Shown here piece by piece: positions 27,761-36,445 of a DNA stretch of 64,000 nt; the first letter of the stretch is position 1; every line of letters begins with the position of its first letter. Under the pieces are notes generated by a model that saw only the letters and a program-made list of their open reading frames with translations, made no database searches and was not told the DNA's origin. Origin of the DNA: an uncultured Acidobacteriia bacterium (GTDB lineage: Bacteria > Acidobacteriota > Terriglobia > Bryobacterales > Bryobacteraceae); contig CAIRSA010000005.1 of assembly GCA_903881085.1 (NCBI GenBank), positions 1 to 64,000 on the forward strand. The letters are read 5' to 3'. The translations under genes and the position numbers were made by a program.

Positions 27761-28720
27761 ATGCTGACGCTGAAAGGCTGTTTCCTCTTAGGGATGGCGA
27801 CAAGCTGCTTATCGGCAGCGAACTCGATCCCTGCCGACGCTACCGAGGAAACGAAAGCCCCCACTCTTGCATCTCCTTACCAACCATATAAACTGAAGCT
27901 GTTTCCGTATTTCCTCCCTCCGGCGCGGCCCCACGGATTGTTCATCAAAGCCAGGATCAATGGAGGGCCGCAGTTGCGCCTGTTGCTGGATAGTGGCGCC
28001 GAGTTTATAGTGCTCGACAAGAAGTCCGCAGCGAAGTCCGGCCATACCGGCGGCAAGGTTCTGGACCTGGTGGGTGCGGGCAAGACCGTTCGTCCGGCAT
28101 TGCAATCGGTGGCTGAAATTGTTGATCTCGGGGAACTGGCCTTTCGCAATTGCCCGATTGTGAAGGTGGACGGGAAGTTGGCAGAGGGTATTGATGGCGT
28201 GGTCCCACTAGCGTTGTTCAGCGGTTTTCAATTGCGGTTGGATATTCCAGGACGCAGTCTCAGCCTTATCCCATATTCCGCTGAACATCCATCGGCGGAG
28301 GATGGCTTTGTGAAGGTTCGGACCGAACACCGTTTGCTCTTCATTGCTTCCCGGCTGGAAGGCCGGAAAGAGGCGTACTTGCTGTTCGATACCGGCTCCT
28401 CATTTAACATCATTGCCAATACAACGGCTGCGGCATTGAATCTATCGAGGGCGTTGGCTCCTGCAATTCCTGTTCAACCTGGAGCGGGCGCGGTCGACGG
28501 CAGGCTGCTGCATCATGGGATAGCGGCTGAGATAGGCGGCCGTACCATGGCACTCGATCCCGTGGTTGCAATCGACCTGTCAGAAATCTCAAGGCGCAAT
28601 CAGATAGAGGTATCGGGCGTGATCGGGCATCCCGCGCTGCTGGAATCAGTGGTGACGATCGACTATCGAGACTCCATGATTCGGATCGCGAATGCGCGTG
28701 AAGAGCGGGCGAGCCGCTGA
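27761..28720 (+). CDS. Secreted aspartic-protease-like protein with two DxG motifs
   Basis: Protein of 319 residues from the ATG at 27761, which starts a signal peptide (LKGCFLLGMATSCLSA) and has AAGG 9 bases upstream; in-frame starts at 27737 and 27746 would lengthen it by a few residues. It contains two retropepsin-type active-site motifs: LRLLLDSGAEFIVLD in the first half and AYLLFDTGSSFNIIA about 140 residues later, each followed by hydrophobic-glycine strands (GIDGVVPLALF; VSGVIGHPALL). Bacterial retropepsins normally carry one motif and dimerise, so this looks like a single-chain, two-lobed form similar in plan to pepsin. Activity is inferred. It is followed after 68 bp by a phosphatase gene on the same strand, which may be coincidental. 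Confidence 0.72.
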   Translation: MLTLKGCFLLGMATSCLSAANSIPADATEETKAPTLASPYQPYKLKLFPYFLPPARPHGLFIKARINGGPQLRLLLDSGAEFIVLDKKSAAKSGHTGGKVLDLVGAGKTVRPALQSVAEIVDLGELAFRNCPIVKVDGKLAEGIDGVVPLALFSGFQLRLDIPGRSLSLIPYSAEHPSAEDGFVKVRTEHRLLFIASRLEGRKEAYLLFDTGSSFNIIANTTAAALNLSRALAPAIPVQPGAGAVDGRLLHHGIAAEIGGRTMALDPVVAIDLSEISRRNQIEVSGVIGHPALLESVVTIDYRDSMIRIANAREERASR

Positions 28721-28788
28721 CGCATTGCCGCCGCAATCCACATTGAGTTGTAACATTGGTCCGCTATGATTGAGGTGGTTTCCAAGCC

Positions 28789-30033
28789 ATGCCCAGAATC
28801 TATCTCAAGTCTTCATTTACCCTCTGTTTAGTAACCCTTGTTGGGGCTGCTGTTGCCGCGGAGCCCGACTCAAGTCAGATCCCAAGCCGGGTTATTCTTA
28901 CATGGTCTGGCGATCCCTCCACAACACAGAATGTCACTTGGCGTACCGGCGCGCTGCTTGATGTTGCGCGTGCGGAGATCGCCCCAATGACTGCGAATCC
29001 GGATTTCGCAGGCGACGCAAAACCGGTAACGGCGACCATTACCCGCGTTGAGTTGCCTGGCAGGCTGGCGGCCGGACACTACCAGGCGTCGTTCACTGGC
29101 CTCAAGCCCGATTCACAATACTGTTACCGGGTCGGCAATGGAAAGATCTGGAGCGCCTGGCACGTTTTTCGCACAGCCACGAGTGCGGTTGGCCCATTCA
29201 AATTCCTCTACATCGGAGATGCGCAGAACGATATTAAATCGTTGTGGTCGCGGGCCATTCGGGTGGCCTATCAAAAAGCTCCCGATGCGCGTTTTGTCGC
29301 CATGGCAGGTGACCTGGTGGCCGAGGGCTATGATGACCGGCTGTGGGGTGAATTGAGTGAGGGCTTCGGCTTTCTCAGCACGTCCATGCCGCTGCTTCCT
29401 GCTCCGGGAAACCACGATCTGCATCAGGCTGACAAGTCTTCTTCGTACAAGGCATCACCACCGTGGCGGCAACATTTTGCACTGCCCCACAATGGCCCCA
29501 TGGGAATAGATGAGCTGGATCAACAGGCCTACTACGTGGATTACCAGGGAGTGAGGTTTGTCGTCGTCGATGCGAATTCATTCGATAGCAGCGAAAAGGC
29601 GAAGCCTGCCGGCCGGGAGCGCATTCGGGATGCACAGATAGCCTGGCTCGAGAATACGCTGAAGAACAATCCAAACAAGTGGACCGTGGTGATCCAGCAT
29701 CAACCGGTGTTTCCCATCGCACATGGGCGCGGCTTTCCGGAGATGGAGAAGCTGCTGGCGCCACTCTATGAGAAATACAAAGTGGCGCTGGTTTTGCAGG
29801 GGCACGACCATTCCTACGGGCGTATGCAGAAGAACGGCGTGACCTACATCATCTCCGTCAGCGGACCAAAGATGTACGAGCTCGATTCCATCCACCTTGC
29901 CAAAATGGCAAAGACCGCGACGGACAAGCAGATGTTCCAGGTTGTGGATGTAACCGCCACCAGGTTGTCGCTCAAGGCCTATGCGATCGATGGCCAGCTG
30001 GTGGATTCAGTGGATGTTCCTGCCCGTCATTGA
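28789..30033 (+). CDS. Purple-acid-phosphatase-like metallophosphoesterase
   Basis: Secreted phosphatase of 414 residues. Signal peptide 1-24 (TLCLVTLVGAAVAA), an N-terminal fibronectin-like domain to about 140 typical of purple acid phosphatases, then the metallophosphoesterase core: YIGDAQND, MAGDLVAEGYDD, APGNHDLHQ, VIQHQPVFP and LQGHDHSYGR. The set matches the GD / GD / GNHD / H / GHxH ligand pattern. The residue pair after the first GD (Ala-Gln rather than Leu-Gly) is uncommon for plant-type enzymes and may change the metal or substrate. Expected role: release of phosphate from organic esters in the periplasm or outside the cell. It stands alone, with TGTAAC at about 28752 as a possible -10 element. 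Confidence 0.88.
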   Translation: MPRIYLKSSFTLCLVTLVGAAVAAEPDSSQIPSRVILTWSGDPSTTQNVTWRTGALLDVARAEIAPMTANPDFAGDAKPVTATITRVELPGRLAAGHYQASFTGLKPDSQYCYRVGNGKIWSAWHVFRTATSAVGPFKFLYIGDAQNDIKSLWSRAIRVAYQKAPDARFVAMAGDLVAEGYDDRLWGELSEGFGFLSTSMPLLPAPGNHDLHQADKSSSYKASPPWRQHFALPHNGPMGIDELDQQAYYVDYQGVRFVVVDANSFDSSEKAKPAGRERIRDAQIAWLENTLKNNPNKWTVVIQHQPVFPIAHGRGFPEMEKLLAPLYEKYKVALVLQGHDHSYGRMQKNGVTYIISVSGPKMYELDSIHLAKMAKTATDKQMFQVVDVTATRLSLKAYAIDGQLVDSVDVPARH

Positions 30034-30297
30034 TATGTAACCGCCATTACGTCAAGGATTCATATCGATGAGTATAAATGGTAGTGTGAACTTCGAATCC
30101 ATTAAGAACATCTTCAGCTGCAGTTGTGACTTGTGCAAGGGACGGTTTGCTCCCGAAGCATCTGAGGACCAGATCCCAACGCGCCTGGTGCCTCGGAAGC
30201 TTCCTGGGTCCTTGGTTTGCTCCTCGATTCCTCAGACAGTTACTGCTTAGACCCGGCTCCCTAATGCGGCTCAACGCGGTATGATCGAAGAAGCGTT

Positions 30298-30546
30298 ATG
30301 CTCAGTCAGATTCGTCTCCGCGTGATCAACCAGCCCACCGTGATGTGTGAAGTCTTAGGATGTGGCGCACTCGCAGAGTTTTGGATCGAGTGCAAAGCGG
30401 TTGGGTATGAAAGCGATATTCGTCCGATGGCCGCCTGTTGCCGCAAGCATGCAAAAGAAGGCGAGCGAGGACTGGAGCAGATCAAATTGCCTCCACGAAG
30501 AAAGACCTCGCTCCGTGCCTCGCAAGCAAGAGCAAGCTGCGCCTGA
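30298..30546 (+). CDS. Small cysteine-rich hypothetical protein
   Basis: An 82-residue open frame with a weak ribosome-binding site (GAAG). It contains MCEVLGCGALAEFWIEC and, about 20 residues later, ACCRKHAKEGERG. The spacing of Cys-x4-Cys, a later Cys-Cys and His suggests a small zinc-binding fold such as a zinc ribbon, with a basic tail of about 20 residues. I do not recognise the family. The spacer before it (30034-30297) holds a short open frame with no conserved look. Coding status is plausible from the cysteine pattern but not proven. Confidence 0.45.
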   Translation: MLSQIRLRVINQPTVMCEVLGCGALAEFWIECKAVGYESDIRPMAACCRKHAKEGERGLEQIKLPPRRKTSLRASQARASCA

Positions 30547-30625
30547 ACCGCGCTACCACCTGACATGGAAATGAAAGGTGAAATTCACGCCTCCGAAACA
30601 TGTCGCCTCCATACTGATGAGATAC

Positions 30626-30648
30626 CTGGGGGTGCGTTTCGTCCCCAG
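30626..30648 (+). promoter_or_regulatory. Leader hairpin before a receptor ribosome-binding site
   Basis: CTGGGG and CCCCAG form a 6-bp stem with an 11-base loop, 9 bp upstream of the strong ribosome-binding site AAGGGGG (30657-30663). The CCCC of the right arm could pair with that G-run instead, so the leader might switch between an open and a closed site. This is speculative. Confidence 0.3.
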
Positions 30649-30668
30649 ATAATCCCAAGGGGGCATCC

Positions 30669-33600
30669 ATGTCCATTCTGCGTTCTTCCATATTCTTCCT
30701 CCGCGTAACTGCGGTGCTATTGCCAATCGCGCTGACGGCTCAGACCGATACCAGCTCGCTCAGCGGCCGAGTTACCGATGCACAAGGTGGAGCGATTGCT
30801 GGAGCGAAAATCCGGCTTCAAAATGCAGCGACCGGTTCTCAACGCAACACAATCTGCAATTCGAATGGCGACTACGTGTTCACTATCATTCCTTCCGGAA
30901 AGTACGAAGTGGAGGCCGGTTCACAGGGCTTCAGTACGTTTCATACGGCCGGTGTCAGAGTGGAAGTTGCGCAGCCGGCTCACCTGGACATTCAGTTAAC
31001 GGTCGGCTCTGTGTCAGACCGCGTTGAGGTGAGCGATGTCGCTTCTTTGCTGAATACCGAAACCGCAGCTCAGGGAACGGTGATCAGCAGCGAGAAGATC
31101 CAGTCGCTACCTCTCAATGGACGCCAGTTTATCGATCTGGCTCAGCTTTCGCCTGGAGTCAACGCCGGCGGAAGTTCCGTACAGCAAAACAAGGTCAGGT
31201 TGAATCAGAGCGGTGGGTTCTCTTCCTCTGGAAACAGGACGAACAACAACGGCTTCATGCTCGATGGCATTACCAATCTGGACCCAGACTACATGTCGCT
31301 CAGCTACACGCCGATCCTCGACACGCTTGCTGAGTTCCAGGTCCAGACAGGCCAGCAGAGCGCCGAGTATGGACACGCTGCGGGCGCGACTATCAATGTC
31401 GTGACCAAGTCCGGCACCTCTGAGTGGCATGGCTCCGGCTGGGAGTTCGTACGCAACCGCGTATTTGATTCGCGCCCGTTCAACCTTGCCGCGCCGAACC
31501 TCCCACAGTACCAGCGAAACCAATTCGGCGGTGTAATTGGCGGGCCGATTCACAGGAACAAGCTGTTTCTCTTCGGCGGTTACGAAAGGCTTACGCTGCG
31601 CCAGGCAGGCGCCGGGCTGACGACGGTCACTGTGCCAACTGCACTAGAACGCCAGGGCAACTTCAGCGCTTCAGGAACCAATATCTACGACGCCCTCACC
31701 AGCCCCAGGACGCCCTTCGCTGGCAACGTCATTCCTCAATCGCGGCTCAATCCCATTGCTGTAGCTGCGATCAATGTTGTTCCGGCGGCAAACGTCGCCG
31801 GTGGCGGTTCGAAGTACATCAATGCCAGCGAAGTGCTGCGCCAGGATGCAGACAACTACTCGATCCGCGCCGACTATGTCGCAAGTTCCTCCCTCACCAT
31901 GTTCGGCCGTTACTCCACCAGCCGCGAAAGCGATTCGACTCCGGGGCTCGCGCCGGGGCGCGCCTCGCAGGGCTCAGCCATTCCGCAACATGGCGTGTTC
32001 GGTGCGACATGGGTTATCAGCTCTTCGGTCGTCAACGAATTCAGGGCCGGAGCCAGCCGCATGAATTACGCTTCAGGCCTGCCGGAACCAAGCTTCTCCG
32101 TCAACGGGGTGACCGGGCCATTGCCGTACTTCAAAATTACCGGCTATGCCGATATGGGCGGTGCAGGGGGTGGATCGAGCCTCACTCGCGACAACACGTT
32201 TCAGGTTTACGACAACGTGGCATGGCAGAAAGGTCGCCACTTGATCAAGGCCGGTGTAGAGTGGATGTTCATCCAATATGTCCCGGTGAATTATCCGAAC
32301 ACCTACGGAACCTACCAGTTTTCCAGCGGCCAGACGGCCTTGGCCTCCGCCAGCGATAAGACAGGATCGGCGCTGGCCAGTTATCTGCTAGGGCTCTCAT
32401 CAACCGCCAGCCGGTCGCTCGGCGCGGGACGCATGGACGGGCATCAACCTATCTTCTCCGGCTATGTACAGGATCAGGTGAAACTTTCGCCATCAATCAC
32501 GCTCGACTTCGGCCTCCGTTACGAACTTGCTCCTCCCGTGTACGATACGCGCGGACAGACGATGGGCCTGGACTTTTCCAAAGTACCGACTCCGCAAGCC
32601 ATCTTCGCCAGCGGCCAGACCGGAACATACCAGCCGCTCTTTTTTATCTGCGGGCAAGCCGGTTATTCCAAGAGCTGTGCCAATACCGATAAGAACAACT
32701 TTGCGCCACGCTTTGGCATGTCGTGGCATGTCGCGCCGAAGACCGTTTTCCGCATGGGGGCGGGAATCTACTACAGCCTCACCGACTTTAGTTCCGTTTC
32801 AAGGCTCACGAATTCCTTGCCTGCCAATATTGCCCAGACACTGACAGCCACGACCTTCGCTCCTACCTATCAGGGCTACAATGTGTTTCCCCCGAGCGTA
32901 GCGATTGGCCCGGCGGTATCGGTCAATTTGTACTCCATCGATATGGCGCAGCGGACCAGCTACGCCGACCAGATGTCCGCTTCCTTACAGCACCAGATTG
33001 GAAAGTCGGGCGTGATCGAAGTCGGCTACCTGGGGACGCTGGGCTTGAAGTTGCAGCAGAACGTGCAGCTATCGAACTCCTTGCCGGGTTCGACCCCGGT
33101 GGCAGGCAGGCGGGCTTATATTGGCGCGATCTTCGCGCCTGGCTTGGTCTTTCCGTCGTACATCAACATCCAGGGAGCCAGCGTCGGTGCGGGAACCATC
33201 GGTACTCTTCCCAATGAAGCGCAGTCGAACTATCATTCGATGTACGTGCGGGCCGAACACCGTTTCGCGCAGGGCTTTTCCTGGTTAAGTTCGTTCACCT
33301 ATGCCAAGGCCATTACCAACGCGCCGCAGTTTCGCAATGCAGGCGGCGCGACCGGCTCTGAAAACTCGCCCCCGCAGAACAGCTACAACCTGGCTGCGGA
33401 ACGCGGGCTGGCGGCGTTCAATACCAAATTCCGCTGGGTGAATACCGGCGTAGTGAATCTGCCATTTGGCAAAGGGGAGAAGTGGCTGACGCAGGGGCCG
33501 GCGTCGGCAGTATTCGGTGGTTGGCAGGTGGCAGGGATTATCTCCGCGCAAACCGGCTTTCCTTTCACCATTAATGTCTCTGGCGATAGCGCAGGGATTG

Positions 33601-33974
33601 GAGGCGGCAGCGGCGCCATTCTGATTCGCGGCAATCCGGTGGCTGGACAGATCGGCTCGCTGGCGGCTGACCAGCGTTCCACCGCCCGCTGGTTCAATAC
33701 CAGTGCGTTTGTCGCACCGCCTGCTTATCAGTTCGGCGTGCTGGGACGCAACACCATGGTGGGGCCGGGCCTGTTCAACGTGGATACAACTTTGAGCAAA
33801 CGCTTCCGCGTGAAAGAGGGCTGCGTGCTTGAGGTCCGCGCGGAGGCGTTCAATCTGTTGAACACCCCGAATTACAATCAAATCGGGCGTATCATCAATG
33901 CCTCGGACTTTGGCCAGATCAACAGCCAGCTCGCTCCCAGACAATTGCAATTCGGCGGAAAACTGACATTCTAA
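30669..33974 (+). CDS. Oar-like TonB-dependent receptor (largest in window)
   Basis: Receptor of 1101 residues with signal peptide 1-25 (RVTAVLLPIALTAQ), carboxypeptidase-regulatory-like domain (LSGRVTDAQGGAIAGAKIRL), plug with LPLNGRQFIDLAQLSPGVNA, GFMLDGITNLDPDYMSLSY and GHAAGATINVVTKSGTSEWH, and a barrel ending GGKLTF. It has the best ribosome-binding site of all the receptors (AAGGGGG, 5 bases before the ATG), suggesting high expression when transcribed. Its stop overlaps the start of the following hydrolase gene by one base (TAATG), so the two are co-transcribed. It belongs to neither the NGRNW nor the NGRxYADLALLAPGVR group and has no paired cysteines like CGGYC. Confidence 0.92.
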   Translation: MSILRSSIFFLRVTAVLLPIALTAQTDTSSLSGRVTDAQGGAIAGAKIRLQNAATGSQRNTICNSNGDYVFTIIPSGKYEVEAGSQGFSTFHTAGVRVEVAQPAHLDIQLTVGSVSDRVEVSDVASLLNTETAAQGTVISSEKIQSLPLNGRQFIDLAQLSPGVNAGGSSVQQNKVRLNQSGGFSSSGNRTNNNGFMLDGITNLDPDYMSLSYTPILDTLAEFQVQTGQQSAEYGHAAGATINVVTKSGTSEWHGSGWEFVRNRVFDSRPFNLAAPNLPQYQRNQFGGVIGGPIHRNKLFLFGGYERLTLRQAGAGLTTVTVPTALERQGNFSASGTNIYDALTSPRTPFAGNVIPQSRLNPIAVAAINVVPAANVAGGGSKYINASEVLRQDADNYSIRADYVASSSLTMFGRYSTSRESDSTPGLAPGRASQGSAIPQHGVFGATWVISSSVVNEFRAGASRMNYASGLPEPSFSVNGVTGPLPYFKITGYADMGGAGGGSSLTRDNTFQVYDNVAWQKGRHLIKAGVEWMFIQYVPVNYPNTYGTYQFSSGQTALASASDKTGSALASYLLGLSSTASRSLGAGRMDGHQPIFSGYVQDQVKLSPSITLDFGLRYELAPPVYDTRGQTMGLDFSKVPTPQAIFASGQTGTYQPLFFICGQAGYSKSCANTDKNNFAPRFGMSWHVAPKTVFRMGAGIYYSLTDFSSVSRLTNSLPANIAQTLTATTFAPTYQGYNVFPPSVAIGPAVSVNLYSIDMAQRTSYADQMSASLQHQIGKSGVIEVGYLGTLGLKLQQNVQLSNSLPGSTPVAGRRAYIGAIFAPGLVFPSYINIQGASVGAGTIGTLPNEAQSNYHSMYVRAEHRFAQGFSWLSSFTYAKAITNAPQFRNAGGATGSENSPPQNSYNLAAERGLAAFNTKFRWVNTGVVNLPFGKGEKWLTQGPASAVFGGWQVAGIISAQTGFPFTINVSGDSAGIGGGSGAILIRGNPVAGQIGSLAADQRSTARWFNTSAFVAPPAYQFGVLGRNTMVGPGLFNVDTTLSKRFRVKEGCVLEVRAEAFNLLNTPNYNQIGRIINASDFGQINSQLAPRQLQFGGKLTF

Positions 33975-34975
33975 TGAGACTTTCGAGCTTATTCATTTTG
34001 CTCGCTGCATCGGCGGCGGCACAGACGTTACAGATCTATGCGATTGACACGGAGGGGGGCAAAGCGACGCTCTACGTTTCTCCCTCCGGCGAATCCATGC
34101 TGGTGGATACAGGCTATGCCGGGAACAATAATCGGGATGCCAATCGCATTGCCGCGGCCGCCGCGGCAGCCGGGGTGAAGCGCATCGACATTCTGGTTAT
34201 TACCCACTACCACGGCGACCACGCCAGCGGCCTGGCGCAGCTTGCGGCGAAACTGCCGATCGGGCGCATCTACGATCACGGCGACAACATCGACCGTTCC
34301 AATGCAAAAACCGAGGCCGTTTATGGCCCCTATGAAAAAGCGCGGAAGCCGTATCCGCACCAGTCGCTGAAGGTTGGGGACACCATCCCGTTACCTGGTG
34401 TTCAAGTGACGGTAGTGGCCTCCGATGGGGAGACTCTCGCGAACGCGCTGCCGGGCGCCGGCCAGGCAAATCCGCTGTGCGCGACCGCTGAAATTCTGCC
34501 CCCGGATAAAGGCGAAAACGGACGCTCCATCGCGCTGATGATGACCTTCGGCAAGCTGCACATCGCTGACCTGGGCGATCTTTATTGGGATAAGGAACTC
34601 GAGCTCGTCTGTCCTACGAACAAGCTGGGAACGGTGGACCTCTACATGACCACCCACCATGGGACTGCCACCTCTGGTTCGCCGCAGATCGTGCACGCGC
34701 TGCATCCCAAGGTCGCGATCATGAACAATGGCGAAGAGAAGGGCGGCTCGGTGAAGGCATTGACAGCGATCACGAGTTCGCCCGGCCTACAGGATCTATG
34801 GCAGCTTCATTTCTCGGCGGAGGGAGGGAAGGAACACAACGCCGATGGGAAGTTGATTGCCAACCCATCGGCGGAGGGGGATGAGGGATTCTCTATCTCT
34901 GTTGTGGCGCTTGCCGATGGAACTTTCAAAGTTCGAAACAACAGAAATCAGTTCGAGAAGTCCTACGGCAAGTGA
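33974..34975 (+). CDS. Secreted metallo-beta-lactamase-fold hydrolase
   Basis: Protein of 333 residues with a short signal peptide (LFILLAASAAAQ) and the metallo-beta-lactamase fold. The zinc motif is THYHGDHASG near residue 76; LVDTGYAG precedes it, and ADLGDLYWD and YMTTHHGTATS supply later ligands. The arrangement resembles the extracellular domain of ComEC-type proteins, some of which are nucleases, but there is no membrane domain. One-base overlap with the receptor gene means they are made together, so the enzyme probably acts on the receptor's ligand or its precursor in the periplasm. Phosphodiester hydrolysis would fit the neighbourhood, but esterase or lactonase activity cannot be excluded. 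Confidence 0.86.
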   Translation: MRLSSLFILLAASAAAQTLQIYAIDTEGGKATLYVSPSGESMLVDTGYAGNNNRDANRIAAAAAAAGVKRIDILVITHYHGDHASGLAQLAAKLPIGRIYDHGDNIDRSNAKTEAVYGPYEKARKPYPHQSLKVGDTIPLPGVQVTVVASDGETLANALPGAGQANPLCATAEILPPDKGENGRSIALMMTFGKLHIADLGDLYWDKELELVCPTNKLGTVDLYMTTHHGTATSGSPQIVHALHPKVAIMNNGEEKGGSVKALTAITSSPGLQDLWQLHFSAEGGKEHNADGKLIANPSAEGDEGFSISVVALADGTFKVRNNRNQFEKSYGK

Positions 34976-35068
34976 TCGCTCCCGAGCGTCAGCGTCAGGA
35001 TTTGAAATCGGCCAAAGTACGGTTACCATCAAAAGACTTTTCTTTCCTCAGGCAAAGCCGCTACCATT

Positions 35069-35674
35069 ATGGAAATGCATTGGTATGAAGAGGAGGTTCA
35101 GGCGCTTGAGCGCGCTGCTCGCGGCCGTGCCGGCGCTGGCCGTCCACCAGTGTTTTATGGGAGTTCGTCCATTCGGCTGTGGGATACCCTGGCGGAGGAC
35201 TTCGACCCTCGCGTGCTGAACCTTGGATTCGGGGGCTCGACGCTTGAAGCGTGCGATTACTTTTTCCACCGGTTAGTGCAGCCCGAGAATCCACAGTCAC
35301 TGCTGCTCTATGCCGGCGACAACGATCTTGGCGATGGACGCAGCGCGCAGGAAGTTCTTGGCTGGTTCCGGTCGCTAGCGGACAAGGTTGCGGCGACTTT
35401 GGGTGACATCCCATTCGGGTTCGTCTCAGTCAAACCAAGTCCGGCCCGCTTCGCACTCCTCGATCGAATCCGGCGCGTCAACGAAATGGTCCGCAAAGAA
35501 ATTGAAGCGAGGCCGTCCGCATACTTCGTCGATGTCTTCCCAGAGATGCTGGATCAATCGGGCAATCCGCGCCGCGAATTGTTTCTGGAAGACGGTCTGC
35601 ATATGAACCACGCCGGCTACCGGCTTTGGGGCAGCACCCTGAAGTTGCACCGAAATCAAATATTCACCCAGTAA
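35069..35674 (+). CDS. SGNH/GDSL-type hydrolase
   Basis: Protein of 201 residues without a signal peptide. The SGNH blocks are in order: VFYGSSSIRLW (block I with the catalytic serine), LNLGFGGSTLEA (block II glycine), LLYAGDNDLGDG (block III asparagine) and FLEDGLHMNHAGYRLW (block V Asp and His). It resembles the family that includes platelet-activating-factor acetylhydrolase-like and lysophospholipase-like bacterial enzymes. Likely substrates are acyl or acetyl esters. It is followed after 39 bp by an esterase-like gene on the same strand and may form an operon with it. The ATG at 35069 has a second ATG two codons later; neither has a strong ribosome-binding site. Confidence 0.88.
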   Translation: MEMHWYEEEVQALERAARGRAGAGRPPVFYGSSSIRLWDTLAEDFDPRVLNLGFGGSTLEACDYFFHRLVQPENPQSLLLYAGDNDLGDGRSAQEVLGWFRSLADKVAATLGDIPFGFVSVKPSPARFALLDRIRRVNEMVRKEIEARPSAYFVDVFPEMLDQSGNPRRELFLEDGLHMNHAGYRLWGSTLKLHRNQIFTQ

Positions 35675-35713
35675 CCGTTTGTTTGGAACATCGCTCCTTT
35701 ACGCTGGGATTGG

Positions 35714-36442
35714 ATGAAGCGCCAGTATCATAAGTGGTTCAGCCACGCCCTCGGCCGGGAGATGGAACTGCTTGCCTTCGGGCATGCGGGCGGCAAGGTG
35801 CTTGTTTTCCCTACCCGCGAGGGCCGTTTTTACGACTATGAAAACTGGGGATTGGTTGACTCGCTGCGGCATCGAATCGAGAACGGGCAACTCCGCCTGT
35901 TCTGCGTCGATGGAGTAGATTCGGAGAGTCTCTATTGCCGTTGTGCACCTCCCCAAGCACGCATTGAACGGCACCGCCAATACGAGCGCTACATCCTTGA
36001 GGAAGTGGTGCCACTCATGCATTCGGAGAACGGAGACCCCGACCTGATCGTCCACGGTTGCAGCATCGGGGCCTATCATGCGATGAACCTCGCGTTGCGG
36101 CATCCGGCATTGTTCAAGAAAGCCGTGGCGCTCAGTGGCCGCTATGATCTGAGCCGTCCGGTCGGCCACTTTGAAGACCTGTTCAGCGGACATTACGATC
36201 AGGACGTCTATTTCATGACGCCAAATCATTTCCTGCCAAATCTGGAGTCCCCCTGTTTCCTCGACCCGCTGCGACGCATGGACATTACCCTTGCCGTGGG
36301 TGAGCAGGATCCGTTTCGAGAGAGCAACCACGAATTGAGCCAGGCGCTCGCCGGAAAAAACGTTCCCCACCGCCTTGCGCTCTGGCCCGGTGAAGCCCAC
36401 CGGGCGAAATATTGGCGCGAGATGGTGCCGCAGTACTTCTAA
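35714..36442 (+). CDS. Alpha/beta-hydrolase, esterase-D-like
   Basis: Cytoplasmic alpha/beta-hydrolase of 242 residues. The nucleophile elbow is VHGCSIGAYHAMNLALRHP, that is G-x-S-x-G with Cys before the serine; the acid is probably Asp in AVGEQDPF and the base His in WPGEAHRAKYW. The opening (YHKWFSHALGREMELLAFGH) and the FPTREGRFYDYENWGLVD block are typical of the putative-esterase family annotated in many soil bacteria, whose natural substrate is unknown. The C-terminus is 3 bp from the convergent PepSY gene, leaving no room for a terminator between them. Confidence 0.85.
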   Translation: MKRQYHKWFSHALGREMELLAFGHAGGKVLVFPTREGRFYDYENWGLVDSLRHRIENGQLRLFCVDGVDSESLYCRCAPPQARIERHRQYERYILEEVVPLMHSENGDPDLIVHGCSIGAYHAMNLALRHPALFKKAVALSGRYDLSRPVGHFEDLFSGHYDQDVYFMTPNHFLPNLESPCFLDPLRRMDITLAVGEQDPFRESNHELSQALAGKNVPHRLALWPGEAHRAKYWREMVPQYF

Positions 36443-36445
36443 GCA

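Noticed and set aside
30068-30250. 60-codon open frame after the purple-acid-type phosphatase
   Set aside because: No ribosome-binding site, no domain and no conserved-looking composition apart from a few cysteines.
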